Shown: piece after piece, positions 1 to 8,421 of the stretch
Numbering within the stretch: position 1 is the first letter of the stretch
Layout: each line of letters opens with the position of its first letter
Assembly (NCBI GenBank): GCA_038240875.1
Contig: JBBRGG010000032.1
Location: 1-19,681 of the forward strand
Direction of reading: 5' to 3'
Source: JBBRGG01 sp038240875
GTDB taxonomy: Bacteria; Planctomycetota; Phycisphaerae; Phycisphaerales; UBA1924
DNA length: 19,681 nucleotides
The notes under the pieces: generated by a model
The model's database searches: none
The model's input: only the letters and a program-made list of their open reading frames with translations
Told to the model about the DNA's origin: nothing
Translations under genes and position numbers: made by a program

Positions 1-33
1 CCAGATCGAGGTCCAGATCGAGGTCCAGATCGA
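1..33 (+). repeat. 12-nt tandem repeat at window edge
   Basis: The unit CCAGATCGAGGT occurs twice, followed by a partial third copy (CCAGATCGA). In the open frame it encodes Pro-Asp-Arg-Gly. The array probably continues to the left of the window. Confidence 0.85.
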
Positions 34-660
34 AATATGAGGCGGATTCCCAACACACTCGCGCGTGGCGGGCCAAAGCAGCCTGCAGTGAACGCCCCAG
101 TGGCAGGGTCTACATCTACGTCCCTAGCGCCACCCACGCCACCAATCACGCCAGCTACTTCCATTGCGCCCGCAGCCCCCGCACCGCGCGCACCAGAAAG
201 CGGACTCGAAGGACGCCAACGCGGCGGCCAATCTGGTTCTCAAACTGGAAACCAAACTGGAAACCAAGCTGGAAACCAAACTGGAAATCGTGGCAGTCGC
301 GAAGGCGGGCCAAACCGCGTAAATTCAAACGCTCGTGATGGCAACAACAAGGGGCCAGGAACTCGTGATTCGAATCAGCGCAACTCCAATCAGCGCGATT
401 CGGGCCAACGTGATTCAGGGCAGCGCGACCACTCGCGTGATCAATCTTCGCCACAAGGCTCTGTGCCCATGGCTCGCGAAATTAAGCCTTTGCCCGCCAA
501 GCTGTCAACTTCTACTTCGTCGCCCGCGTCCGCTACTACTACTCCTTCACCCGCCGCCCAAGAGGCGAAGGCGCCAGCCAACAAGCCGCGGACGCTCTAT
601 GGCAACGCGAAACGTAAACTCAATCCTTCTGAGCTTAACAAGAGGCCCAAGCCGGAGTAA
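1..660 (+). CDS. 3' part of a gene encoding a low-complexity Gln/Asn/Gly/Arg-rich tail (5' end outside window)
   Basis: The reading frame is open from base 1. An ATG lies at 37, but the codons before it (Pro-Asp-Arg-Gly repeats) are in frame, so I treat this as the C-terminal part of a longer protein. The visible 219 residues have no folded domain I recognise. In order they hold PDRG repeats, a Pro/Ala/Thr-rich stretch, four QTGN-type units at 241-288, five-residue RDSGQ-type units at about 370-432, a second Ser/Ala/Pro-rich linker, and a short basic end containing TLYGNAKRKLNPSEL. Such tails are common on RNA-binding enzymes such as DEAD-box helicases or pseudouridine synthases, but that role is a guess. 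The tail is probably disordered and positively charged. It ends 118 nt before the likely dxr start. Coding status is fairly secure because the frame is open throughout and the repeats respect codons. Confidence 0.6.
   Translation, partial: PDRGPDRGPDRNMRRIPNTLARGGPKQPAVNAPVAGSTSTSLAPPTPPITPATSIAPAAPAPRAPESGLEGRQRGGQSGSQTGNQTGNQAGNQTGNRGSREGGPNRVNSNARDGNNKGPGTRDSNQRNSNQRDSGQRDSGQRDHSRDQSSPQGSVPMAREIKPLPAKLSTSTSSPASATTTPSPAAQEAKAPANKPRTLYGNAKRKLNPSELNKRPKPE
229..288 (+). repeat. In-frame 12-nt tandem repeat (QTGN units)
   Basis: Four near-identical units of CAAACTGGAAAC (the third has GCT for ACT, the last ends AAT) follow one degenerate unit at 229-240. The period is a whole number of codons, so the repeat adds four-residue Gln-Thr-Gly-Asn blocks without disturbing the frame. 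Confidence 0.9.
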
Positions 661-778
661 GTCCTTGATTACGATCTCGGCTCTGTTAGCGCTTTGATTC
701 ATGCTCCCTAGGCGGCATGTCCCACACGACACGCCGTCGCTTACTGAACTTTCTCGTCGCAACGAGTATCTCTTTTCT

Positions 779-2047
779 ATGGCTATCCGCCTCATCATCC
801 TCGGCTCTACCGGGTCCATCGGCACGCAAGCGCTCGAAGTCGTGCGCCATCTCAACGTGCTGCACGATGCTGGGACATACGCACATCGTTTCGACGTTGT
901 CGGGCTCGCAGCTGGCAGCAACGTGTCGTTGCTGCGCGAACAAGCACTCGCGTTTGGTGTACGCGAACTCGCGTGCGCTTCGCCCGATGGAAATGGCTCG
1001 CGTGAAGCCGCTACTTACTCGATGCGCGTCGGCGAAGCGGCGGCGGAACAACTCGTTCGCGAGGTTGAATGCGACATCGTACTCGCGGCGGTTGTGGGCG
1101 TGGCGGGGCTTGCGTCAACGCTTGCGGCGGTGGAGTTAGGCCGAGCAATTGCGCTGGCAAATAAAGAGACGCTTGTTGCCGCGGGGGATCTTGTAAGCAA
1201 AGAGTGCGCACGCACGGGGTCGCGATTACTCCCGGTCGATAGCGAGCACGCCGGGATATTTCAGGCGCTTCGCGGTATCACGCATGGGTCGAACGATCAG
1301 AGCTTGAAATTAGCTGCACCGCCATTTCCTCGGCACAAAGTTAGTAAAGTCGATGCACTGAAAGCCATTGCGCGGATCACGCTTACGGCTTCGGGTGGCC
1401 CGTTTCGCACATGGCCAATTGACACGATCCAGTCCGCAACGCCCGCGCAAGCGCTCAATCATCCAACGTGGCGCATGGGAAGCAAGGTTACGATCGATAG
1501 TGCGTCACTCATGAACAAAGGGCTTGAAGTTATCGAGGCGCACTGGCTCTTTGGGCTTGATGCCGACAGCATCGGTGTGCTCGTGCATCCGCAATCAATC
1601 GTCCATGGCATTATAGAGCTGCGCGATCATTCGCAGCTTTTTGCGTGTGCCAAACCAGACATGAAAACGCCGATCCAGCAAGCGTTGACGTGGCCAGCGT
1701 GCGTCGTTGGCGCGGGGGCAAGGTTGTCGCACGCAGACCTTGTGAAGCTGGAGTTTGAGCCGCCGGACCACGCCCGGTTCCCGTGCTTGAATCTCGCGTA
1801 CGACGCGCTTCGCGAAGAGGGCACGCTCGCGGCAACAATGAATGCTGCGAACGAAGTAGCCGTGGGCGCGTTCCTGGCTGGCGGGGCCGGAGCGCCACGA
1901 TTTGGCGAGATACCAAGGCTGATCCACGCCGCGATGGAACAGGTTGGATCAAGGCCGATGCGCTCGCTAAGCGATGTGTATGAGGCGGATCGGTTGGGAC
2001 GTCAAGCCGTGGAGGGGATGTTGTGGGCCCAGCGGGTTGTAGGATAA
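779..2047 (+). CDS. dxr: 1-deoxy-D-xylulose 5-phosphate reductoisomerase
   Basis: Dxr converts 1-deoxy-D-xylulose 5-phosphate to 2-C-methyl-D-erythritol 4-phosphate with NADPH, the first committed step of the cytoplasmic MEP isoprenoid pathway. The 422-residue product starts at once with the Rossmann motif GSTGSIG (residues about 7-13). It has the catalytic metal-binding DSEH at about 154-157, GGPFR in the flexible loop region, HPTWRMG at about 228, the MNKGLE segment at 245-250, and HPQS followed by the PDMKTPI segment. A few extra residues between DSEH and GGPFR make this stretch longer than in E. coli. The frame is open back to an ATG at 701, which would add 26 residues not seen in the family, so I prefer ATG 779. 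Neither start has a good ribosome-binding site. The GT41 cluster follows after 73 nt. Confidence 0.96.
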   Translation: MAIRLIILGSTGSIGTQALEVVRHLNVLHDAGTYAHRFDVVGLAAGSNVSLLREQALAFGVRELACASPDGNGSREAATYSMRVGEAAAEQLVREVECDIVLAAVVGVAGLASTLAAVELGRAIALANKETLVAAGDLVSKECARTGSRLLPVDSEHAGIFQALRGITHGSNDQSLKLAAPPFPRHKVSKVDALKAIARITLTASGGPFRTWPIDTIQSATPAQALNHPTWRMGSKVTIDSASLMNKGLEVIEAHWLFGLDADSIGVLVHPQSIVHGIIELRDHSQLFACAKPDMKTPIQQALTWPACVVGAGARLSHADLVKLEFEPPDHARFPCLNLAYDALREEGTLAATMNAANEVAVGAFLAGGAGAPRFGEIPRLIHAAMEQVGSRPMRSLSDVYEADRLGRQAVEGMLWAQRVVG

Positions 2048-2120
2048 TCGACGCGCTAAGCCGACGTAAAAACTGATAATATCGAATGGGGGTAAAGTCG
2101 AATCGAGTAAAATCAAATGA

Positions 2121-4059
2121 TTGAAATCAAGTGTTTCTCGGGCGAGCACGACGGCGTGCGCTCCGGTACGCTTGGGTGTGCGCAGCATACCCACAGCCAT
2201 CTTGAAGCGATTGGTCGAAGCCGAGAGGCTCTTTGACGCGCAGCGATTCCAAGCCGCGCGGCCGATCTACGAATCGATTTTGAAACAGATGCCAGGCCAG
2301 ATCAACGCGCTCTTGATGCTGGCACGTATCCGCATGATCGCTGGCGAACACGCCGGGGCGTTGGAATTGGCGCGCAAGGCAATCGCGGTCGAGCCAGAGA
2401 ATGCGGGCGCACAGGTGTGCCTAGGTTCTAGCTTATTAGCGATTGGAAACGCCGAAGAATCAGCGAAGTGGCTCGAAAGTGCGTTATCGCTTGGCTACAA
2501 CGGGAGCGACGCGTACGCAACGTTGACCAGTGCATGGTGTGCGCTCGGTCGCGAGGGCGATGTGGTTGTGCTCACGGATGGAATCGACGCCGAATCGATC
2601 GCGCGAGAGCCAACGCTTGCACTCAACCGCGGATCAGCGCTTCTCACGCTGGGCAAGGTCAACGAAGCAATCGCGACGTACGCGCAAGGCGTAAAGGTTC
2701 ATCCGGGTGACTGGCTTCTGCGCTCAACTTTGCTCACGAGCTTGAACTACACGGAAGACGCCTTGCGCGAAGACGTAACCCGCGCACATGCAGCCTTTGG
2801 AACCGCACTCGACGCGGCTAACCCGCCCGATCTTGATACGGCCATCGGCGTGATGGTGCGCGTGCCCGATCCAGCGCGCGTACTTCGCGTTGGGCTGCTT
2901 TCACCCGATCTACGCGACCATTCGGTGGCGTGGTTTGTCGCACCGCTGCTAACGCACATGGACACATCGCGAGTGCGACTGGTCTGCATCTCGACCTTTG
3001 GCGGCGATTGTGCGGGAGATGCGATCACGGCACGCCTTCGATCATTTACAATGGCTCAGGGTGGCGAATGGGTCGATGTGCCCGCCGCATCGCCGATTGA
3101 TCTTGCGACAAAGCTTCGCGCGCTCAAGCTTGACATACTCATCGAACTTAGCGGGCACACACATGGCTCGCGGTTGCGTGCCTTGTCGATGCGCGGCGCA
3201 CCGATCCAGATGACGTACCTCGGGTATCCAAACACTACGGGCGTCAGCCAGATCGACTATCGAATCGTTGATTCCATAACCGATCCACCGCCCGATGCGG
3301 ATCATTTCGCAACGGAACAATTGCTTCGCTTGGACCCGTGCTTTGTATGCTTTGGGGCAAACGAGCTGGGCCAGTACGCATCACCACTAGATAAATCTCG
3401 TGCAAGAATTGGCGTGAACGGCAGACCGATCACGTTTGGTTCGTTCAATGCGGTGCAGAAAGTTGGGCCACGTGTGCTCGCTCTTTGGAGACGCGTGCTA
3501 GATGCCGTTCCAGGTTCAAAGCTTGCGCTCAAAGGGCTTGCGCTCGGGCACGCGGCGGCAGCCGATGCGCTCTGGGCAAGGATCGCGGCGGCGGGCATTG
3601 ATCGCTCCAGGGTCGATCTTTATCCGCCCGATGCGCGGCGCGAAGATCACCTCGCGCGATACGCCACCATCGACATCGCGCTCGACACGTTTCCATACCA
3701 CGGCACAACGACAACGTGCCAGGCCTTATCGATGGGCGTGCCCGTGGTGACGTTGATGCGTGGGCGGTTCACTGTTAAACGCAGCTGGCTGCCGGGAACT
3801 TGTGGCAGACAGTGAAGATGCGTTTGTGCATATTGCGAGCCAACTCGCGCTCGATAGCGATTTGCTTTCTGCCACTCGCTCGCGACTCGTTGCGGGTTTC
3901 GCTACTTCTACGCTATGTGATGGGGCAGGATTATGCGCACGTTTCGAGTCGTTACTGCGTGGTGTCTGGGCGACATGGTGCACTGCAAACCCGACTGGAT
4001 TCTCAATAATGAGTAAAACAGCAAAGGCTAGCGAGGTTTCGTCCGGGGATTCCGCATGA
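2121..4059 (+). pseudogene. TPR and GT41 (O-GlcNAc-transferase-like) glycosyltransferase, paralogue 1, frameshifted
   Basis: This is the first of three tandem paralogues. Helical TPR-like repeats (residues about 30-200) lead into a GT41 domain with SPDLRDHSVAWF (His267, matching the conserved His498 region of human OGT), GHTHGSRLRAL, QMTYLGYPNTTG, FGSFNAVQKV (Lys447, matching OGT Lys842) and the nucleotide-binding loop YHGTTTT (from about 526). The frame then breaks. After VVTL (ending 3755) only four bases, 3756-3759, separate it from VGGSLLNAAG in another frame, where paralogue 2 has 21 bases. The shifted frame continues with normal family C-terminal sequence to a TGA at 4057-4059, which overlaps the next ATG as ATGA. 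The unshifted frame stops at 3815. The GDRHASR segment is lost, so activity is doubtful. The start is uncertain: TTG 2121 follows a stop directly, and GTG 2178 is an alternative. A local assembly error could also explain the break. Confidence 0.85.
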
Positions 4060-5816
4060 GTGCCGCTGGCCAGCGTAAAGCAGAAGAAGCGTTCGCGCTA
4101 GCAAGTCGCGGCGAAGCGGCAGCCGCTCGCAAAGTACTGGAAACATATTTGCGTGTGCGCAGCGGGGATAGCGTTGCACGGCTTGCGCTCGCGCGGATTC
4201 TTTACGAAACACCTGCTGCCAAAGTAGATCGCGACGCCAGCCTTGCCCACTTTGAAGCCGCAGCAAACGCGAGCGATGATCCGCACGAAGCGTGGTATCA
4301 CCACGTCGTGGCACTCATGGGGATGGACCGAACCTACGCCGCGTGGATGCTGTGTGATGCGGCTTTGCAAAGGTATCCGAATGATCCGATGTTCCTGCTC
4401 ATGCGGGGGCAGGCGAAGGTCGCGTGTGGCATGAGTGGGCTTGCGCTGGATGATCTGGCTGCTGCGCAGACGGCATACCCAAGCGCCGCGGCGCTCATGT
4501 CGATCGCGAATATTTCGCTCTATGCGTCGAACGTATCCGCGGAAACGCAGCGTGACCACTTCGTTGCGCTGGGGCATGCGCTCGAAACGGACGCGAATGT
4601 GCGCACGCCTGAGGTATCCATAGATCGAGCAATCACTCGTGCGAGCACGCGCGCGAAGGGTAACGCAACTGTGGTTGCACTTGTTTCGCAGGACTTTCGC
4701 GAGCACCCGGTGGCGTGGTTCATTGAATCGCTTCTCACGCATGCTGATCCAGCGCGACTGGCATTTGTCCTTGTGCATACTGCTCCAGCACAGGATTCTG
4801 GAACAGAGCGACTGCGTTGTCTGGCCGCGCGATTTGAAGGTACTTCCGGGTCGAGCTTTCATGATGTGCACGCGCTCGACGATGTGGCACTGGCCACGTT
4901 TGTGCGCACGCTTCGGGTTGATCGTGGGCAAAGAGTCGATGTTGCGATCGATCTGGGCGGGCACACTGTTGGCGGCCGACTAGGCGCGTTTGTGCATCGA
5001 CTTGCGCCGATCCAGGCGACGTATCTCGGGCACCCGGTCACTACAGGGCTTCGCGCAATTGACATTCGGATCGTTGATTCGCTCACCGATCCTGTGGGCA
5101 GCGAGCACTTAAGCACAGAGCGTCTGGCTCGGCTTGATCCGTGCTTTGTGTGCTATGGACCACCGGCGGGCGCGCTGGTGTTGGCGCGGAGCGAATCGCC
5201 GACGATTCGATTTGGCTCATTTAATGCGATCACGAAAGTGTCCGACGTGTGTGCCTTGCTTTGGTCGCGGGTGTTGCTTGCGAACCCGGGCTCAACGCTG
5301 GTGTTGAAGGGGGCGACGCTGGCCGAAGCTTCGCTGCGTGCGTTTACGCGCGAGCGATTTGTGAAGCTGGGCATCGACGAAAGTCGGGTTCAGATTTTTG
5401 AGCCAACGACGACAATAATGGAGCACCTTGCGGGGTATAACGCCATCGACATCGCGCTTGATACGTTCCCATACCACGGCACAACAACGACATGTGAGGC
5501 GATGTGGATGGGGGTGCCTGTGGTTTCGCGGCTCGGCGATCGTCACGCTTCACGCGTGGGGGCGACGCTGCTCAACGCGGTTGGGCTTGGCGATCTGTGT
5601 GCGAAGAACGACGACGAATTCGTAGCCAGTGCTAGTGCGCTCGCGCGCGACGCAATTCGGCGAAACACGCTTTCAGGAACGGGGCTCGATTCACTTCGCG
5701 CGCGGATGGCAAGGTCGATGCTGTGTGATAGCGCGGATTACGCCAATCGCTTTACGTTAATGATTGAAGGGCTTGTTCGCGAATACGATGAGCGTCTGGC
5801 AGACGAAGCCTCTTGA
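4056..5816 (+). CDS. TPR and GT41 (O-GlcNAc-transferase-like) glycosyltransferase, paralogue 2
   Basis: The 586-residue protein has an alpha-helical, weakly TPR-like N-terminus (about 1-190) and a complete GT41 domain (about 205-580). Visible family motifs are SQDFREHPVAWF (His217, the His498 position of human OGT), DLGGHTVGGRLGA, QATYLGHPVTTG, FGSFNAITKV (Lys394, the Lys842 position), IALDTFPYHGTTTT (His474 and following threonines, which hold the nucleotide diphosphate in OGT), and MGVPVVSRLGDRHASRVGA. GT41 enzymes move GlcNAc (or fucose in SPINDLY) from a nucleotide sugar to Ser/Thr of proteins; donor and acceptor here are unknown. The ATG overlaps the stop of the frame-corrected upstream gene as ATGA, which implies translational coupling. 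No signal peptide is visible, so it is probably cytoplasmic. It ends 153 nt before paralogue 3. Confidence 0.92.
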   Translation: MSAAGQRKAEEAFALASRGEAAAARKVLETYLRVRSGDSVARLALARILYETPAAKVDRDASLAHFEAAANASDDPHEAWYHHVVALMGMDRTYAAWMLCDAALQRYPNDPMFLLMRGQAKVACGMSGLALDDLAAAQTAYPSAAALMSIANISLYASNVSAETQRDHFVALGHALETDANVRTPEVSIDRAITRASTRAKGNATVVALVSQDFREHPVAWFIESLLTHADPARLAFVLVHTAPAQDSGTERLRCLAARFEGTSGSSFHDVHALDDVALATFVRTLRVDRGQRVDVAIDLGGHTVGGRLGAFVHRLAPIQATYLGHPVTTGLRAIDIRIVDSLTDPVGSEHLSTERLARLDPCFVCYGPPAGALVLARSESPTIRFGSFNAITKVSDVCALLWSRVLLANPGSTLVLKGATLAEASLRAFTRERFVKLGIDESRVQIFEPTTTIMEHLAGYNAIDIALDTFPYHGTTTTCEAMWMGVPVVSRLGDRHASRVGATLLNAVGLGDLCAKNDDEFVASASALARDAIRRNTLSGTGLDSLRARMARSMLCDSADYANRFTLMIEGLVREYDERLADEAS

Positions 5817-5906
5817 GCTCGAGTTACGATTTGAAGCAGTTTGAGTTTGATCTTGATTCGAGTACGCAATGAGTACACAGGCGGATTCGCTCGTCGAAAG
5901 TAGAAG

Positions 5907-5940
5907 TATAAACCCTCTCTCAAAGAGTGCGGGTACCCAA
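5907..5940 (+). promoter_or_regulatory. Hairpin in the leader of GT41 paralogue 3
   Basis: In the 153-nt gap before paralogue 3, ACCC (5912-5915) pairs with GGGT (5931-5934) and CTCT (5917-5920) pairs with AGAG (5924-5927) around a CAA loop. TATAAA at 5907-5912 could be a -10 box, but I see no good -35. There is no T-run, so it is not a standard intrinsic terminator. A similar element lies before lysS at 13463-13500. Confidence 0.4.
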
Positions 5941-5969
5941 GGCCTTACGAGTTAAAGACGACGATTCGC

Positions 5970-7901
5970 ATGACTACACGCGGGTCCAACTCGAGCGGAG
6001 CAGCGCCCGGATCGTTTCGCGGCGGCGGTGTCGATGCGCGGTATGACCCGAAGAACATAACCAAGATCGCGCGAGTGCGCGAGATGCTGGCTTTGGGGAA
6101 GTTTGAACTAGCACGGCTGGCGGCGGTTCGATTAGCGCAAGGTGCGCCGCGCGATGTCAATGTGTGTGTGCTGGCCGCCGAGTGCGCGATATTGGCGGGT
6201 GAGGCGAGCCAGTTTGGTGAACAGGCGTTGCATTATTTGAGTCGTGCGTGCGAGCTTGATCCTTTGAACCCGGAACCATTGACGCACATGGGGCGCACGG
6301 CTCGATTGCTCGGCAAGAAAGATCTCTCGCTCGTTGCGCTGCAGAAGGCAATTGCGCTCGCGCCTGCGTGGTTGCTGCCTCACACAGAGCTGATCACGGA
6401 ATTACTCGATATGGGAAAGCCAATTGATGCGCGCGAAGCATGTGAACGGGCGCTGCTTGCGATGCCTGGCGACATCGCGCTCACGGCGCAGTTGGCGGCA
6501 TGCGATTTATCGCGCGGGCGCGGGGACGACGCGCTGACAGCGATGAATCATGCGGTTACTGCGGCGCCGATGTCGGTGGGGTTGCTGGGTGGGCGGGCGC
6601 TGATCGGCAATTACTGTGCGGGGCTGTCGCGTGAGGAAGCATTCGGACATCATCGCGCGTTTGGCAAAGTAACTGAATGCTTGTTTGATGGCGGGGCAGT
6701 AACAGACGGCAGTAGCGGCGGCGGCAACCCAATGCCTCGCGCGTGGCCCACACCAATAGGCGCGGCGCGTGAAGCACTATTGCAAATGAAACCGCTGCGA
6801 GTGGGGATTGTGTCGCCTGATCTGCGGCGACATTCGGTTGCGGCGTTTGTCGAAGCGCTGTTTGTCCACTTTGATTCGAGCGCGATTTCGTTGATCGTGT
6901 TCCAGACCAATCGAGTCGCCGACGATGTGACGGCACGCTTGCGCGAGCTTGCAACCCAGTGGCACGTCTGCGACACGGTGACGGACACGGAGCTTGCGGA
7001 GGTGATTCACTCGGCGAAAATCGACGTGCTCGTAGAACTCTCGGGGCACACGCACGCGCACAGCCTTGGCACGTTTGCGCTCGCGCCTGCGCCAGCGCAA
7101 ATTACATACCTTGGCTATCCAAACACGACGGGCATGTCTCGGATAAATGCACGCTTCGTCGATGCGCACACGGATCCGGATGGAGACGAATTTGCGACAG
7201 AGCGGCTGATTCGGCTGCCTGGGTGCTTTCTATGTTTCACGCCACCTAAGGACGCGCCAGATGTGGAAGACCGACCAAAGTCGCGCGATAGCGCGGTCAC
7301 CTTTGGATCATTCAACGCGATTCAAAAGCTGAGCGATGCGTGCGTGGCGTTGTGGTCGCGGGTGCTATTGGCGAACCCGGGTTCGAGGCTTGTTCTCAAA
7401 GCTAATGCGCTCGCCGACGAACGATTACGAGGCGATGTGGTAGCGCGATTTGTCGCAGCGGGGATCGAACCAATCCGAGTTGTGCCGCTACCACCGAAGG
7501 CGACGGCTCATGAGCATCTTGCAGCATATAGCCAGATCGATATCGCGCTCGATGCCTATCCATATCACGGCACTACGACGACGTGCGAAGCGCTGTGGAT
7601 GGGCGTGCCTGTGGTTTCACGCATCGGCGATAGGCACGCATCGCGCGTCGGGGCTACGTTGTTGCATGCGGTTGGGCTTGATGATTTGTGCGCGTACAAC
7701 GATGAACAGTTTGTATCGATTGCTACTACTTTGACGCAAGATACGTTGAGGCGCAGGGCGCTCAGCGGCGGCGGGCCGGGATCGCTTCGCGCATGGATGG
7801 CGGCGAGCGACTTATGCAACGGGCCTTTGTTTTGCAGGCGCTTTGAGTCAGCGGTACGAAGCGAATATGTGCGGTGGTGCGACGGTCTGGGTGGGGTTTG
7901 A
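5970..7901 (+). CDS. TPR and GT41 (O-GlcNAc-transferase-like) glycosyltransferase, paralogue 3
   Basis: This is the longest paralogue, with 643 residues. The first 25 or so residues are Gly/Ser-rich, then come TPR-like helices (about 25-240) and a complete GT41 domain (about 275-635). Key positions are SPDLRRHSVAAF (His288), ELSGHTHAHSLGTF, QITYLGYPNTTGMSR, FGSFNAIQKL (Lys453), IALDAYPYHGTTTT (His533) and MGVPVVSRIGDRHASRVGA. The C-terminal half resembles paralogue 2 closely, including the run around GDRHASRVGATLL, so a local duplication is likely. By family it should transfer a nucleotide-activated sugar to protein Ser/Thr; the acceptor is unknown. The ATG at 5970 has no strong ribosome-binding site. 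The separate leader with a hairpin suggests it may have its own promoter. crcB follows by 31 nt. Confidence 0.92.
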   Translation: MTTRGSNSSGAAPGSFRGGGVDARYDPKNITKIARVREMLALGKFELARLAAVRLAQGAPRDVNVCVLAAECAILAGEASQFGEQALHYLSRACELDPLNPEPLTHMGRTARLLGKKDLSLVALQKAIALAPAWLLPHTELITELLDMGKPIDAREACERALLAMPGDIALTAQLAACDLSRGRGDDALTAMNHAVTAAPMSVGLLGGRALIGNYCAGLSREEAFGHHRAFGKVTECLFDGGAVTDGSSGGGNPMPRAWPTPIGAAREALLQMKPLRVGIVSPDLRRHSVAAFVEALFVHFDSSAISLIVFQTNRVADDVTARLRELATQWHVCDTVTDTELAEVIHSAKIDVLVELSGHTHAHSLGTFALAPAPAQITYLGYPNTTGMSRINARFVDAHTDPDGDEFATERLIRLPGCFLCFTPPKDAPDVEDRPKSRDSAVTFGSFNAIQKLSDACVALWSRVLLANPGSRLVLKANALADERLRGDVVARFVAAGIEPIRVVPLPPKATAHEHLAAYSQIDIALDAYPYHGTTTTCEALWMGVPVVSRIGDRHASRVGATLLHAVGLDDLCAYNDEQFVSIATTLTQDTLRRRALSGGGPGSLRAWMAASDLCNGPLFCRRFESAVRSEYVRWCDGLGGV

Positions 7902-7932
7902 TGCGCAGCGATTGGTATGTGAAAGGTTTAGC

Positions 7933-8421
7933 GTGAAAGAGTTAACCAACATTGCGCTGGTCGGGCTTGGTGGAGCGCTGGGATCAATGCTGCGGTATGT
8001 GGTGGGGTTGGTAGTGGGATTAGTGCTCACGGGAAACGTTGGGGCGCGATTGCCTTGGGGCACGCTCGTAGTGAACGTGATCGGGTGCGCAGCCGCGGGG
8101 ATGCTTGTTGCGCGAGCGTTGCCCCAGGGCTTGACGCTTTCAACGGCATTGGAAAGCCAAGGCGGCACGCTTGCGGGCGTGATTCCACACTCAACGCGGC
8201 TGTTCATTCTTGCGGGAATATTTGGCGGATTCACGACGTTCTCAGCCTTCGGACTTGAAACGGTGGACCTTGCGCGACGAGGCGAATTTACGCTTGCGAT
8301 TGGAAACATCGCCCTCAATCTTGTGCTAGGCGTGGGAGCGGTATGTGTTGGATTGTGGCTAGGAGTTTGTATGAGCGGGTGGGTGGATTCACGCGGTGGA
8401 GGTTCCGTTACCGGCATGTGA
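7933..8421 (+). CDS. crcB: Fluoride ion channel CrcB/Fluc
   Basis: This is a small inner-membrane protein of four hydrophobic segments. CrcB/Fluc proteins form dual-topology dimers that let toxic F- leave the cell. Family marks are GLGGALGSMLRY near the N-terminus, GTLVVN (residues 43-48, including the conserved Asn), and GGFTTFSAFGLET (from about 98) with the pore phenylalanines. I chose GTG 7933 because it has AAAGG six bases upstream and because earlier in-frame starts would add an unrelated polar stretch overlapping paralogue 3. At 162 residues it is longer than the usual 120-130: there is an extra loop of roughly 15-20 residues between the second and third membrane segments (around LSTALESQGGTLAGV). 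It probably forms a transcript with the upstream GT41 gene. Its last 33 nt overlap the convergent minus-strand gene. I see no fluoride riboswitch. Confidence 0.93.
   Translation: MKELTNIALVGLGGALGSMLRYVVGLVVGLVLTGNVGARLPWGTLVVNVIGCAAAGMLVARALPQGLTLSTALESQGGTLAGVIPHSTRLFILAGIFGGFTTFSAFGLETVDLARRGEFTLAIGNIALNLVLGVGAVCVGLWLGVCMSGWVDSRGGGSVTGM

Noticed and set aside
1..432. CRISPR array from the regular repeats at the left edge
   Set aside because: Units are 12-15 nt, directly adjacent without spacers, and in frame with a coding sequence.
2117..2235. ATG at 2117 as a start for GT41 paralogue 1
   Set aside because: That frame reads into a stop within about 40 codons and does not match the paralogues; the TPR sequence is in the frame starting at 2121.
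4098..4964. 288-codon minus-strand open frame inside GT41 paralogue 2
   Set aside because: It lies wholly within a gene with conserved GT41 motifs and shows no domain of its own.
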